The notes beneath the pieces are model-generated. The model worked only from the letters and a program-made list of their open reading frames with translations. It did no database searches and was not told the origin of the DNA. From Molossus alvarezi (taxonomy: Eukaryota; Chordata; Mammalia; Chiroptera; Molossidae): DNA of 64,000 nt. Shown piece by piece: positions 45,951 to 57,119 of the stretch. The stretch spans positions 97,144,591 through 97,208,590 of the forward strand of contig CM073890.1 in NCBI GenBank assembly GCA_037176705.1, given 5' to 3'. The translations under genes were made by a program, and so were the position numbers. Position 1 is the first letter of the stretch, and every line of letters begins with the position of its first letter.

Positions 45951-46207
45951 GCCCTGGCCTGTTTGGCTCAGTGGTTAGAGCATTGGCCTGTGGTCCAGAG
46001 AGACCCAGATTCGGTTCCTGCTAAGGGCAAGTACCTCATTTGCAGTTTGTCCCCAGCCCTGGTTGGTCGTGCGGGTGGCAGCCACTCGATGTGTCCTTTT
46101 CACATCGATGTTTCTCTCTCTCTCTCTCCCTCCCACTCTATCTGAACAAAAAATGGAAAAATGTCCTCAGGTGAGGATTAAAAAACAAAACAAAACAAAA
46201 CAAAACC
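45951..46207 (+). mobile_element. VES SINE, type 1, inside old L1
   Basis: Head GCCCTGGCCTGTTTGGCTCA, body CACATCGATGTTTCTCTCTC, TATCTGAACAAAAAATGGAA and a tail of CAAAA units. Target duplication AGTGTAGC at 45943-45950 and 46208-46215. Confidence 0.93.
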
Positions 46208-46268
46208 AGTGTAGCCAGTCTACAGTATTATAAATGACCCTTTAAAAGTAATTTACAAGCATTTCTTT

Positions 46269-46328
46269 AAGGTAAATACAGAAAAGTAGAGTTGTTGGAA
46301 GGTAAATACAGGAAAGTAGATTTGTTGG
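46269..46328 (+). repeat. 30-bp tandem duplication
   Basis: Two adjacent 30-base units, 46269-46298 and 46299-46328, beginning AAGGTAAATACAG and ending TTGTTGG, with two mismatches. It lies within the old L1 remnant. Confidence 0.9.
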
Positions 46329-46738
46329 GCCAAATGCTATATACCTTTAAAATGTTAATTGTTACTGCCTAGTTGCCCACTCAAATAAAGCTTTATCCAG
46401 TTTGAACTTCCAACATTTTCATTTTTCCAATTCCTTGCCACTATTTCATATAATCAAAGTGTTAAAGATTTGCCAATCCGACGGGCAAGAAAATGCATGG
46501 TGTCTTAGTATTTTAAATTTGTATTTCCCTAATTACCCTGGATAACATATTTTAATGCTTGTGTCCCTCTTTCTATTACTTGCTTTTAAGTTGCCTGTTC
46601 ATTTATTTCAGATATTTGTTTATTGGATAATTGTCAACGTCTTATTGATCTGCAGGGTTAAATTTCCCTTTTGTTTCCATGTGTTGTCATCATTCTTCCT
46701 CTTAAAGGAAAGTGGGTGGAGAAGGAGCATAACAGGAA

Positions 46739-46990
46739 GCCAGAGAGGAAGGAATGGTGCCTTGAAACATGACCCCTGAAGATGCCACAGCAATGCTTTC
46801 ACTGCGGGCACGCGGTCTCCTGGCTATCTCTTCTTTTTCATCCTTGCTCTCGTAATTGGCTACTGTAACCTTTTTATATCTTTCTAAAAGTCTTCGATAA
46901 TGTCCTTGCTTTTTGACACAACAAGATGGTCCAGCCTCATTTTGCATATTTCCTGCCCAAGACCTGACTCTACCCATTTCTCTAAAGGAT
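46739..46990. repeat. Unclassified dispersed repeat, copy 1
   Basis: 'aatggtgccttgaaacatgacccctgaagatg ... ggtctcctggctatctcttctttttcatcc' resembles 48930-49040 ('aatggtgtcttgaaatatgatgcctgaagaag ... ggtctctggggcaactggctatctgttctttttc'). Possibly an old LTR or LTR-internal piece. On the minus strand a decayed CC..GHYRR stretch is only faintly zinc-knuckle-like. Confidence 0.4.
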
Positions 46991-46994
46991 GCGG

Positions 46995-47738
46995 ATTCCT
47001 TTTAGTGGGACAGGGTGTTTTGAGACCACAGTTTAGATTTTAGTGATGCTCTTGCTACTGGAATAAACTTAGCAGTTAGTCAATAAAATGTTAGTTCTTT
47101 CTATATCTACACCAAGCAGTAGATAGTTGCAAGGTATATGTAAGCATGTATTTGGAGCTCATAATGTGCATTAAGGTTATATTGTATTTTGCATTAAAAA
47201 TAATACAAGAATAATATACCTATGAAAGAAAATATATTAAAATTGGGCACTATTTTCTTGTGAAAGGATGCTTTGATAAAGAAAGGCAATAACATAGTAA
47301 TTGTCATGTCTTGCATTTAAAAATTTCAAAATACTCTTTTACAGAATTTCCAACATTCATTAGATTAGAAAAATATTACACAGCTTTCTGAGTTTTCATC
47401 TATGTATAGCAGTATGACTCTGTTTCTGTTTCCTTCATTTTTTTGCTGTTATGCACTTAGTCAAAAGTAAGCAAGCATCTGTGCATATGTCCCTAAAAAC
47501 ATTGTTCATTAAAATAAAATAAAGATATTCATGGTTTTAACCACCATTTCCCCCAGACATATTTCATGACCACTTTAAAGACTACTTGAAGTAGCAATAA
47601 TTCAGTTACTATCTGCATAGCTCAGTGGTAAGAGAACTACTTCTGTTTCACTGATTTATTTTTTAAACTGTTAAAGAAATAGCTTTACTAGTTAAGCATT
47701 TATATGTGTTTCCTGTTTTGATTTTACACAGTTGGAGA
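46995..47738. other. Unassigned AT-rich tract with an A-box-like motif
   Basis: At 47610-47640 'tctgcatagctcagtggtaagagaactac' contains the tRNA A-box pattern TAGCTCAGTGG, but no B box follows. It may be a tRNA or MIR head remnant. No gene. Confidence 0.4.
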
Positions 47739-47739
47739 G

Positions 47740-47890
47740 TGAAGAGGAAAGCATTGTCTAATCATTCTCAAGTGTTTTGATCCTCTGTTCCCACCTGTAA
47801 AAGGGAATGAGTATACCCAATTTATTAGGGTTCTGTGAGGGTTAATTAGATGTTATAAGTAAAACACCAAGCAGCATAAGTTTCTGATAA
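47740..47890 (+). mobile_element. MIR SINE remnant, 3' part
   Basis: 'tgatcctctgttcccacctgtaaaagggaatgagtatacccaatttattagggttctgtgagggttaattagatgttataagtaaaacacc' follows sense MIR (CATCTGTAAAATGGG, TAGGGTTGTTGTGAGGATTA). Confidence 0.65.
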
Positions 47891-47894
47891 GTAT

Positions 47895-48925
47895 GATGTT
47901 CATAATTCCCAAATTTTGAGAACACACAATTGGATAAAAACTTTTCTTCTAATTTATAACTTTATTTGAAAACATTGTTTTTATTATGTTTGTTAAGAAA
48001 AAAAATGAATCAAAAGGACCAGGAATGAAGAGATTTGTGGAGAGTCACGCATTCATTCACCATTCAGTGTTTATTAGCTGCTATATGTAAGGAGTTGCGC
48101 CAGGAGCTGGGAACACACACAGAAAGAATAACAGGGCTGCGTTGGCTACTCTCCGCCTGTCTCACCCTCCCTGCTCTGCTCTTTTGCCTAGAAGCTGATC
48201 TCTACTCACCACATCCCAGACTCCCTTCCCCTCCTCCTTCTGGTTAACATTAGCCAATGGGTGCATCAGCACGAGAGAGGGGGGGGAGACCTGGGTGTGT
48301 ATTTGCATCCCCCATCCTGCCAGGCGAGCTTTGGGAAGTGGCTGCCTCCCTCTTTTCCACCCTCCTCACTCCGGCTGCTCCTCTTCCTCAGCCATAACTG
48401 ACCAAGTTCAATGACATGGTTCTTTCTTGCCTTTCAGGTCTAGGGGTGGTAACAGTTTTTACCATGATCAACTTTGGGTTTTTACTATACCTAGTTGACT
48501 CCGAACCATTTCAACACTTCTCAATAACCCTTCATTCCATTTTCTGAAATGAATCCTTTTCAATGCACCAGCTCGGGAAGACCTCACTCTCAACATCTAC
48601 AATAGTCCTGTTATGCAATCAAATTATGCATGTTACTTTGAAGGTGACATATGAGGAGGTGTACTGTTCAGAGGAAACACAAAGTGGAAAATTACAGGAC
48701 ATGTCTTAGGCTGGGGGAATCAAAGATCACTCAGAGGAAGTGATAAGGAACTGAGACTCAAGGGGTGAGTAGTACTTGATATTTAGAAGGGGAAGGGACT
48801 GGAAAATACATGGAAGTTGAAGAAAGAGCATCCGATTAGCGGACTTGCACGTGGTATGCTATTTGGGAAGGTTAGGGAAGGGGTGGTGAAGGAGCAGGTG
48901 GAGCCAGAGAGGGTAACGAAGGGTA
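47895..48925. other. Unassigned tract, partly repeat-like
   Basis: 48045-48110 recalls antisense L2 ('cattcattcaccattcagtgtttattagctgctatatg ... ccaggagctgggaac'). 48150-48400 is a GC-rich segment with 'tggttaacattagccaatgggtgcatcagcac' and G8 at 48281-48288, of unknown family. No gene. Confidence 0.4.
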
Positions 48926-49180
48926 TGTTAAGAAATGGTGTCTTGAAATATGATGCCTGAAGAAGTGAAAAAATACATTCAGGTGAGCAATCAGGTCTCT
49001 GGGGCAACTGGCTATCTGTTCTTTTTCTTACCCATGACTGTTTTTCTTGGTACCAAGTTTCATGATTTTTCTTTGAGGAACAAACCAAGCCTATCCTTGG
49101 TATCAGCCCATGTCTGATTTTCCTCAGACCCTAACGTTGGTGTAAGCATGAGTCCAATGTCTGCTCAATAAATTTAACCC
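48926..49180. repeat. Unclassified dispersed repeat, copy 2
   Basis: Partner of 46739-46990 over about 110 bases. Ends near 'ccaatgtctgctcaataaattt', an AATAAA-containing terminus that would suit an LTR. Family unknown. Confidence 0.4.
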
Positions 49181-49184
49181 TTTC

Positions 49185-49480
49185 GTTTGGCCACAGTGAT
49201 CAGTCCAAAGAGGGGCACATGATTCAAGCCAGCCAGTGAGACCTTTTCTAAGCAAATTTTAAGCTTTGCTTTTGTTGGGATTACTTATCTGTAAGACTAA
49301 ATTTTGATAGCATTACAGTCCCTGACTCCTTATCTCTGCTCTTTTCATTTATTGTGCCAATACATTCTTAGGTTTCAGACACTTTGCAAGCACAAGGGTC
49401 TTTTATATCAGGAAGGAAAATCTGGAGAGGAGGCAGGTTGGATTTGAAGTGTGGAATATCAAGAAGAGCACTGTTCCTTA
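49185..49480. other. Unassigned tract
   Basis: No gene or clear repeat. Confidence 0.5.
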
Positions 49481-49484
49481 TTGT

Positions 49485-49785
49485 CCCTAGACCAGCACTG
49501 TTCAATAGAAATAAAATAGAACCCTCGTGCATCACTGAAAATCTTCTAATTCCTACATTAAAGAGAAACAGATGAAATAAATTTTAACAAAGTGTTTTCT
49601 TTAGCTCAGTATATAGAAATACTACCATTTCAATGTGTGATCAACATAGAAAATTGTATCATTTCATTTTTGAGTTTAAACTGAAGTTCACTACAGTGAA
49701 ATACAATTAAAAATTGAGTCCCCAGCCACACCAGCCACATACCAAGTGCTCAGCAGTGTTAGATAGCACAGCCCTAGACCAGATG
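49485..49785. mobile_element. Non-autonomous hAT-Charlie element (MER5/MER58-like)
   Basis: The left end 'accagcactgttcaatagaaataaaatagaacc' and the right end 'agccacaccagccacataccaagtgctcagcagtgttagatagcacagccctag' are the paired termini of this family. Same family as 15580-15930. Confidence 0.65.
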
Positions 49786-49789
49786 CTGG

Positions 49790-50618
49790 AGACAAGTGGA
49801 GTCAACAGCAGTCCAGTCGAAGCTGAGCCTGTAGTAAACTGTTAGGGCCTTCGAATGAGGGGCTATTTAATATTTTTGAGTAGGGAAATGATGTAAGCAA
49901 AACAATGCTTCAGTAAAAATAAACTGGCAGATACAGCATCCTCAAAGTTTTCTTTATTTGCCAGTGAAATTAATGATGGCTTTCTCTATAACCAGGTGGA
50001 GTCATAAGGACACATGTCAGATTCTCTTTGGGTAGAGACACCAAATAATCTGGTTTGAACAGAATTATCTTCATCCCTTGTCTGTGCATTCTTTCATCCC
50101 TAATGAGCTTTGGAACATTTCTGTGGCATTAAGTGACATACTGGCTTCTGATGCCTGCTTCTAGACCATCAGGTACAGTAAAAATGATGAAATCAAATGT
50201 TAGATGCAAAAATGACTAAAAACATTTTCCCCCCTAATGTGTACATTAGCTAAAAGACTGGTCCTGATTTGAGACCTATTCAAACAGGGAAACAATAAAA
50301 ATCTTAGACTCAAGAAAATAGACCACACACTGTCCGCTCGAAAGGGGAGAATGTGCTTTCTTTTGTTTCGGCTCGTCCTGGTACCTTGCTCGTAGTGGAT
50401 TTTCCAAAAACTGTATTTGTTTAAGGAACTAGTGAGTTATAAAACACAAATAATAGTCTTCCAATTTTTCTCAGATAACAAATATAAAACAGAACAGAAC
50501 ACTTTAAAAATAATGTTCAACTTTTAACCTATTTCCCATACTTGAATAACTTCTCGATTGATTTTTCTAATCAATATTTTCTTTTCTTTATCTTTCATAA
50601 ACGCAAAATGATTTAAAT
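49790..50618. other. Unassigned tract
   Basis: No gene or recognised repeat. Confidence 0.5.
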
Positions 50619-50630
50619 ACATCCCACCTT

Positions 50631-50893
50631 TTTTTTTTTTTTTTTTTTATCCTCACTCGAGGACATTTTTTTTCATTTTTTTAAGTTCAGATAGAGTGGG
50701 AGGGAAAGAGAGGAAGAGAGAGAGAGAGAAACATCGACGTGAAAGGGACACATCGAGTGGCTGCCACCCGCACTACCCAACCAGGGCCGGGGACAAACTG
50801 CAACCAAGGTACGTGCCCTTAGCGGGAACCAAACCCGGGTCTCTCTGGACCGCAGGCCCACGCTCTAACCCCTGAGCCAAACCGGCCAGGGCT
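50631..50893 (-). mobile_element. VES SINE, type 1
   Basis: Full copy in complement with a T20-class tail, ATCCTCACTCGAGGACATTT, GA linker, ACATCGACGTGAAAGGGACA and head GAGCCAAACCGGCCAGGGC. Target duplication ACATCCCACCTT (50619-50630) / ACAACCCACCCTT (50894-50906). The retained CpGs suggest a recent insertion. Confidence 0.93.
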
Positions 50894-50899
50894 ACAACC

Positions 50900-52895
50900 C
50901 ACCCTTTATTCCTGGGACATTCGTTATTTTTCAACCAAATGAGCAGATGAATTCCAAGGGTCTCCATGTCCTAGCAAATGAATTACTTAAACAGATTTTT
51001 TTTCTTTTTGGTAAGAAACACTTCTTCTGTAAGAACATTTCAAATTTCTGAGCAGAGGCACTTTCCGTGGTTAATGAAACACTTTGCTTCTGCCAACTGG
51101 GAGAAGGCTATGCTTGTTATTTCTGTGGTGAAAGGGAGGAAGGATATGCTGGCCTTCCAGGGCACATGCCACAGAACACGTTCCCAGTGGGAGTCTCCAG
51201 AGCAAAGCTGCTGGGACTCAATCTACAGCAGGTAGTGCCACAGCCTTGGTGACGGCTGCAGCAGGTCACAGCCCCCGGGAGAGAGCTGGGACTGCCTGTA
51301 AGAGACTTTCAGGGAACAGTGATGTGGCAAGTGCTCATAAAATGATACGCTGGCTTCACTGATTTGCTTTTTGTTCCTTTGGAGCAATGATGAGATACAT
51401 ATTTGAGAATGTTGCGGGGGTTCAGTTTATGGGACTGTGAGCATCCAAAAGAGAAGTGGTATTTCTTAAGGGGGATTTAACGGCTTGCTCTCTGGAAGCA
51501 GCTGTCTTTCTCGGGAGAGTTCGCTGTTTCTGAGAGTTGAAGAGCAGTTCTGGAAGTTGATGGGAATTGTGGATGTCATTTGGCTGCTGTGGAGCGAGCC
51601 CTTGGTGGTCATATTGCAAAGCTTTCAATGTGCTGTTTTGTTATAAAACATTTACATGAGCCTCGTTGCATTCTGTTCCTCCCAAAAACCAATTACTAGC
51701 TGTTACACAGTAGGTTTTAGAAGTCTTAAAATTAAGTCACATATGTTTACAGTGTCTGAAATTCACACAAATACCAAAGCTCAAATCCTTGGCACACATG
51801 GGGAGACTGAGCCCTCATACTGTGTTCTCAAGTCCGTCGGGGGGTTTGCAAGGTTTTCTGTGTCAGGTCACGATGCACATTTGCTTCCTGAAAATAGTTT
51901 ACATATATAATGTATGCATGTGTATATATACACACTGTGCACATAAGTGTCTGTTTTTTGGTGTCTGGGAGTTACAGAAGCAGCATGTCATCATCATAAA
52001 ACTATAAAGAGGACAATAAAGATTAGTCTTGGTTTCAATCAGCTGGATATTATTACTATTCAATGTTTATATACATCTTTCCAGATTCATGTTCATCTAT
52101 AGCAGAATCCCATATAACTGCCTTTCTATTTTCACTACTCAGAGATCGGGAAAATCCATAACGACAAAGCGACTATTCACTTAATGACACTTCTTATTCA
52201 CAAAATCACCTACATACATTTGACTAGAACATACATTTTTGGCTGCTGAAATAGCTGCAGATGTATGATTTAGAGACTTTTTATGGCCCACACATTTAGA
52301 ACCGCTGACTGAAATCTTTTAAAACAAGTCAATCTTGTGTGACAGTGTTGGTGGCTGTCCAGTCAAGCAATGTCAACTGCCGTAGTTCCTGTTTTTATCA
52401 AGAGACACACATGGGCTGTTTGCTGTGAACTGACATAGGCCTCCACTCTCAAGAGACAGGCTTGGGACTCAGCCTGTCTGATTATGGAAGTCTGTGACTT
52501 CAGAATTTAAGTGTTAGTAGTTTGTATGTTAAAGGTGAGTGAGAAGCATCAATCATTTCTTTCCATAAAACCTATGAAGACAAGATCTGGAGGAGATTTT
52601 TAAAGAATGAGCTATAAACTTTAAGGATGATAGTTGGGTAAATGATTTTTTGGGGGGAGATGTATAGACAAAACTAAGAGAACTATGCAATGGGTACTAT
52701 ATTGAGGATGATCAAGAGATCAAAATTCACAAGGAGATTCATGTCAGAAGCAGCAGACATAGTATTTAGATAATCACTGATTTCTTTTTAATTTGGAAAC
52801 AAAATTTTAAATAAAGGTAAGTTTAGAAAATAGGATGAACACTTGTATGCCCACTATCAGAATGAAAAACTACTAATGCCTAAGTATCTCTTTGT
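50900..52895. other. Unassigned tract
   Basis: No SINE or LINE recognised. Short open frames at 50978-51252 and 51422-51628 lack domains. A TGTATATATACACAC stretch lies at 51921-51935. Confidence 0.45.
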
Positions 52896-52912
52896 TAGGT
52901 ACTTTCTTCTTC

Positions 52913-52973
52913 TTTTTTTTTTTTATCCTCACCTGAGGACATTTTTGCATTTATCTTCAGATAGAGCCAGAAG

Positions 52974-53032
<59 letters not shown>

Positions 53033-53191
53033 CAATGTGAGAGAGACACATCGACTGGTTGCCACCCACAGGACTCCAACTGGGGCCGGGGACAAACTGC
53101 AACTGAGGTATGTGCTCTTAGTGGGAACAGAACCCGGGACTCTTGGGTCCACGGGCCAATGCTCTAGCTGCTGAGCCAAACTGGCCAGGGC
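52913..53191 (-). mobile_element. VES SINE, type 1, with long (GA)n expansion
   Basis: Complement copy with ATCCTCACCTGAGGACATTT, a pure GA run at about 52978-53029, ACATCAATGTGAGAGAGACA and head GAGCCAAACTGGCCAGGGC. Target duplication AGGTACTTTCTTCTT (52897-52911) / AGGTATTTTCTTCTT (53192-53206). Confidence 0.93.
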
Positions 53192-53209
53192 AGGTATTTT
53201 CTTCTTTAT

Positions 53210-53748
53210 GTAGCTCATTAAAAAACCAAGCCTTAAAGTACAAGGAAGGGATGAGTTAAGTGTTGGGAAATTATTTAAAAAGGCTAGAAAAGAAAAAGTA
53301 CTTTTGGGAGAAATAACTCATATGTAATGCAAGTGACACACACTGAAAGAACTTTTAGAAAAATGACTCATTGGAATTATTTAAAATTGCAGAGAATCAT
53401 CAAAGAGGAGGGTTGACTATGACATGATTTAACATGCTCCAAGTAATTTGGTCTCCACAGTCATTTGATTACAACTCTTTAACTGATTAATTTCAGACAT
53501 ACAGACAGACTCCAAGTTTTATTGGGATGTGATTCAAAAGTTTATTTGTATCTTAGTCATTTGAATTTTCTCCCTGGTGGTTAGAAGGTTATAGTTTGCT
53601 GTTAACTTTCTTGACTGGTTCATAAAAGCCTACTTAACACATAATCTGAGAGCCAAGATGACCAGCTCATTTAGGTCCCCTCATGCACCATACATAGTAA
53701 ACAGTGATTGTCAGGTACAATAATAATATGCTGGTTATATTTAGAAAA
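53210..53748. other. Unassigned AT-rich tract
   Basis: No gene or clear repeat. Confidence 0.5.
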
Positions 53749-53751
53749 TAA

Positions 53752-54355
53752 ATATTGGTTTTCTCCAGCTATGGAACAAATCACCACAGATTTAGCAGCT
53801 TAAAACAACAAAGTTTATTATCTCAGTTTCTGTGGACCAGGAACCCTGCACTGGTCAGGGTCTTAAAACTGTGGAAATCAAGACAAGATTCAGAGATGCT
53901 GACTCGCTGGAGTCGTAGAGGTCAAGCTGGTACAGGCGTTGGGTGGAATTCAGTTTCCTGTCGTTTAGGACCAAGGTCCCCATTTTCTTCCTTGCTGTTG
54001 ACCAGAGGCTGCTCTGTCTGCCTAGAGACCACATGCTTTGCCCCTTGACCTCCTCTATCTTCAGGTGAGTAACAGAATATCTTGCATATCAAATCCCTCT
54101 CCTGTGGTGAGTCTCTAATTTCCCCTGTCTCTGACCGCTAGACCTAGATTTAAGGGGATCATGTGATCAGGACAGGCCCACCAGAAAAATATTCCCACTT
54201 TAAGGTCATCTGATTTAGGATCTTAATTACCTTTATAAATTCTTCAGGAGCAGCATCTAGGTTAGTGTTTCATTAAATAACTGGGTGAAGATGTGTTATA
54301 CATCAGGGTCCAAGAATCGAGGGGGGCCATCTCAGAATTCTGTCCATCACAAACC
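53752..54355 (+). mobile_element. Solo LTR of the MaLR (ERVL-related) type
   Basis: 'ttctccagctatggaacaaatcaccacagatttagcagcttaaaacaacaaagtttattatctcagtttctgtgg' is the characteristic MaLR LTR start. 'ccactttaaggtcatctgatttaggatcttaattacctttataaa' and 'gggggccatctcagaattctgtccatcaca' are its later blocks. No internal retroviral genes are seen next to it. Confidence 0.7.
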
Positions 54356-54564
54356 CTATGAGATGGTGATACACACTGACATATGTAAGGATGGAAGGAC
54401 ATGATGTGAAGGATTTGCATAGAAATAATCCAACAAAAGATAGAGTGAGGAACAGACGCAACAAAATTGGCAAAATATTGAGTTATTAAAACTGAATGAT
54501 GAATATTTAGGGGTTTATTTTACCATTTTTTCTCCTATTGTGTCTGAAAATATCCACTAAAATT

Positions 54565-54636
54565 TAAAGAAATAAAGGAAGGAATGAAGGAAAAAAGAGA
54601 AAGAGAGAGAGAGAGACAGAGAGAGAGAGAGATAGG
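54565..54636 (+). repeat. Purine-rich (GAAA/GA)n tract
   Basis: GGAAGGAATGAAGGAAAAAA followed by GA dinucleotide runs. Simple repeat. Confidence 0.85.
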
Positions 54637-54639
54637 TAA

Positions 54640-55153
54640 CATGTCCCTCATCTTTAATCTTGAGACCCAACCTTTGATGCCATTGAAGGGTGAACTGAGT
54701 ATAAACTCATAGCTTCTATACTTCCTTTCTTGTGGGTCCCTGTCTAGTCATTCCTCAGCCCTTTAGAACCATGAAGAGAACTGAGACTGAGGGGACCCCA
54801 AAGCATATCTGGTATGGCCAGGATGGAGGGTGTTAGTGTGTGGATAAGGTCAGAGCATGTGCCAGGCAGAAGGTGAGGGGTACATGTGAGACAGACATCT
54901 CTGGTCAAAGTGACGTTTGTAATCAAGTGATCCCTTACAGTGGTTGGAAGGGGAAGGGAATAGGCAGCCTGACAAAGAGGAACTGTCTTCCATGCAGAAG
55001 AATGTTAACAGTAGATGCAGAGGGAATGACAGGACTAGCAAGTCACTATAATGCAATTCTTAATGTAACATGAAATTTAGACATGGGTATCAGAGAAATG
55101 CAAATCACTTAGTGAAAATTTATTAGAGAACAGAATGTTCACAGATTTAAAAT
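54640..55153. other. Unassigned tract
   Basis: Overlapping short frames on both strands, no recognised domain. 'ggaccccaaagcatatctgg ... gccaggcagaaggtgagggg' has no assigned family. Confidence 0.45.
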
Positions 55154-55165
55154 ATCATCCTACAG

Positions 55166-55368
55166 CCCGGTCCGTGTGGCACAGTGGTTGAGCGTCAACC
55201 CATGCACCAAGAAGTTGCTGGTTCAATTCCTGGTCAGGGCACATGCCCAGGTTGTGGACCAAATCCCCAGTGGGTAGGAGGTGGCCAGTCGATGTTCTCT
55301 CTCATCGATGTTTCTATCGCTCTCTCCCTCTCCTTTCCTCTCTCTAAAATCAATAAAGAAAAAAAAAA
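55166..55368 (+). mobile_element. VES-related SINE, type 2
   Basis: Head CCCGGTCCGTGTGGCACAGT, GGTTCAATTCCTGGTCAGGG, TCTCATCGATGTTTCTATCG, CT tract and AAAATCAATAAAGAAAAAAA. Perfect 12-bp target duplication ATCATCCTACAG at 55154-55165 and 55369-55380. Confidence 0.94.
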
Positions 55369-55384
55369 ATCATCCTACAGATAG

Positions 55385-56480
55385 TATTTTTTTTAATTAC
55401 AAAGAGAAAATAGACCTTCATAATGAAGAGATCTTGCAATTGCTATCTTAACTGAGTGATATAATTTGAGATTACAAATATTAAGTTATGTGACTCCTGA
55501 TAAATGCAGTGAGAGTTAGATACTGTCATGGATGTTATATGTTTGCCCAAAATATTTAACTTGAATCTGATCATAAAGAAATAATCACCCAAATCCAAAA
55601 TGTGGGGCATTTAGCTAGACAACTGTTACAAAATTGTGTCATTAAAAACAAAAATTAAAAAGCTTAAGAATTGTTTTAGATGAAAAGACTCCAATTAGAT
55701 TTAACTAAATGCCATAAATAAACTTTGATTGGATCCTGGTTTGAAAGTAAGTTATAAAAGACATCTTGGAGACAAAAATCTGAATATAGGTGACAGATTA
55801 GATGTTGTAACTAAATTACTGTAAATAACCTTGGGATTATTAGCAGTGCCGTGCTTTGTGTGAGAAGGTCTTAATCAGGAGATGTGTGCTGAAACAGAGA
55901 TGAAGCATCATGGTGTTCAACAGCAAGTTCAGCATATGAGTGTGTGAAGTGAGAACAAACAAATTTGTCCAATGGCAACAATTGGTGAAGATTATGTAGA
56001 TAATTTTTGTACTGTTCTTTTGAACTTTTCTATAGTTTTAACTGTTCAAGCATAAAGAAAAACTGACATAACCTTTCTTGACTTTAGTTCCTGCATCTGT
56101 AAAATGAAGAGGTTTAGAATAAATTATCTCTAAATTCTTGACTATTCTTTGATTATATGTTAACTGGAACAAATAATTCTTTGACTATATGTTAACTGGA
56201 ACAAAGGACAAGGCAAAAGTTGAATTTTAAGAATTTAATAAAACAGATTAGAAAGATAAAATATGTAATCCTGATTATATGAGCAGTTAATTTAAAAAAT
56301 TGTAAATAGCTTGTAGTCTACCACCTTGTACATAATTTTGTTGTTTTTTGGGGAGGTTGATGGAGTTACACTAAATGATTTTGATTCTTTCAAACTTTTA
56401 AATATAAAAGAAGGCCTAAATTGTTTCCAGTTTGTGAATAATACTTATATAGTCGAGATATTAAAAGATATCTATTTCAT
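55385..56480. other. Unassigned AT-rich tract
   Basis: Contains a short tandem duplication at about 56140-56205 ('attctttgattatatgttaactggaacaaa' twice, second copy with one change). No gene. Confidence 0.45.
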
Positions 56481-56483
56481 ATC

Positions 56484-57112
56484 CACAGCATATTTTCTTT
56501 ATTAATTAATTTATTTTTGTTACAGAGGTTTCTCCTTTTTCCCTCCTAGACACTCTCCTCCTGAACCCCCCCCCCCCCCGCAACAGCATTGTTGTCTATG
56601 TTCACTGGTCACGAATACATGCATATAAGTTCTTTGGTTTATCTTATCCCTTCCCCCCGCCCCCCTCCTCTGAGGTTTGTCAGTCTGAACTATACTTCTT
56701 TCTATGTCTCTAGGTCTATTTTGTTCATCAGCTTATTTTGTTCATTATCTTCCACAAATAAGTGAGATCATGTGGTATTTGTCATTCCCTGATTGGCTTA
56801 TTTCACCCAACATAATACCTTCCAGGTCCCTCCATGTTTATGCATCTGTAAGAAAGAGATTTCTCTTCTCTTTCGTACAGCTGCATAGTACTCTATTGTG
56901 TGTATGTACCACAGCATTTTTACTCACTTGTCCATTGATGGACACAGGCTGTTTCCAGATGTTAACTATTGTAAATAGTGTTGCTATGAACATGGGGGTA
57001 CATATATTCTTTCTGATTGGTGTTTCAGGGTTCTTAGGATCTATTCCTAGAAGTGGGATCACTGGATCAAATGGCAGTTCAATTTTTAATTTTTTGATGA
57101 AACACACAGCAT
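56484..57112 (-). mobile_element. 5'-truncated L1: ORF2 C-terminus and 3' UTR (antisense)
   Basis: LINE-1 ORF2 protein nicks DNA and reverse transcribes L1 RNA. Only its extreme C-terminus remains. Read on the minus strand, the frame from about 57097 gives KLKIELPFDPVIPLLGIDPK, then a TPIRKNICTPMFIATLFTI stretch and IWKQP, the conserved ORF2 tail. After SINGQVSK the frame departs from the family, indicating a frameshift near 56935. The 3' UTR follows to TTTATTTTTGTTACAGAGGT at about 56508-56527, with a C14 run at 56566-56579. Candidate target duplication CACAGCATATTTT (56484-56496) / CACAGCATTTTTT (57104-57116). Not functional. Confidence 0.85.
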
Positions 57113-57119
57113 TTTTTTT

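Larger units (their letters stand above)
45600..46690 (-). mobile_element. Old L1 (L1M/L1ME-type) 3' half, antisense, split by VES
   Basis: 'gttaaccaatgctatcagtttgatgtgtatctttgcagacc' (3' side), then after the SINE 'gggccaaatgctatatacc', 'cctagttgcccactcaaataaag', 'ttgccaatccgacgggcaagaaaatg' and 'tgtatttccctaattaccctgg' reproduce the antisense order of old L1s. It also holds a 30-bp tandem duplication at 46269-46328. Confidence 0.7.

Noticed and set aside
46702..46977. Retroviral gag zinc-knuckle-like stretch on the minus strand
   Set aside because: Spacing does not fit CX2CX4HX4C and the frame is short. Treated as an unclassified repeat.
47610..47650. tRNA-like TAGCTCAGTGGTAAGAG
   Set aside because: Only an A-box-like motif. 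No B box or acceptor pairing follows.
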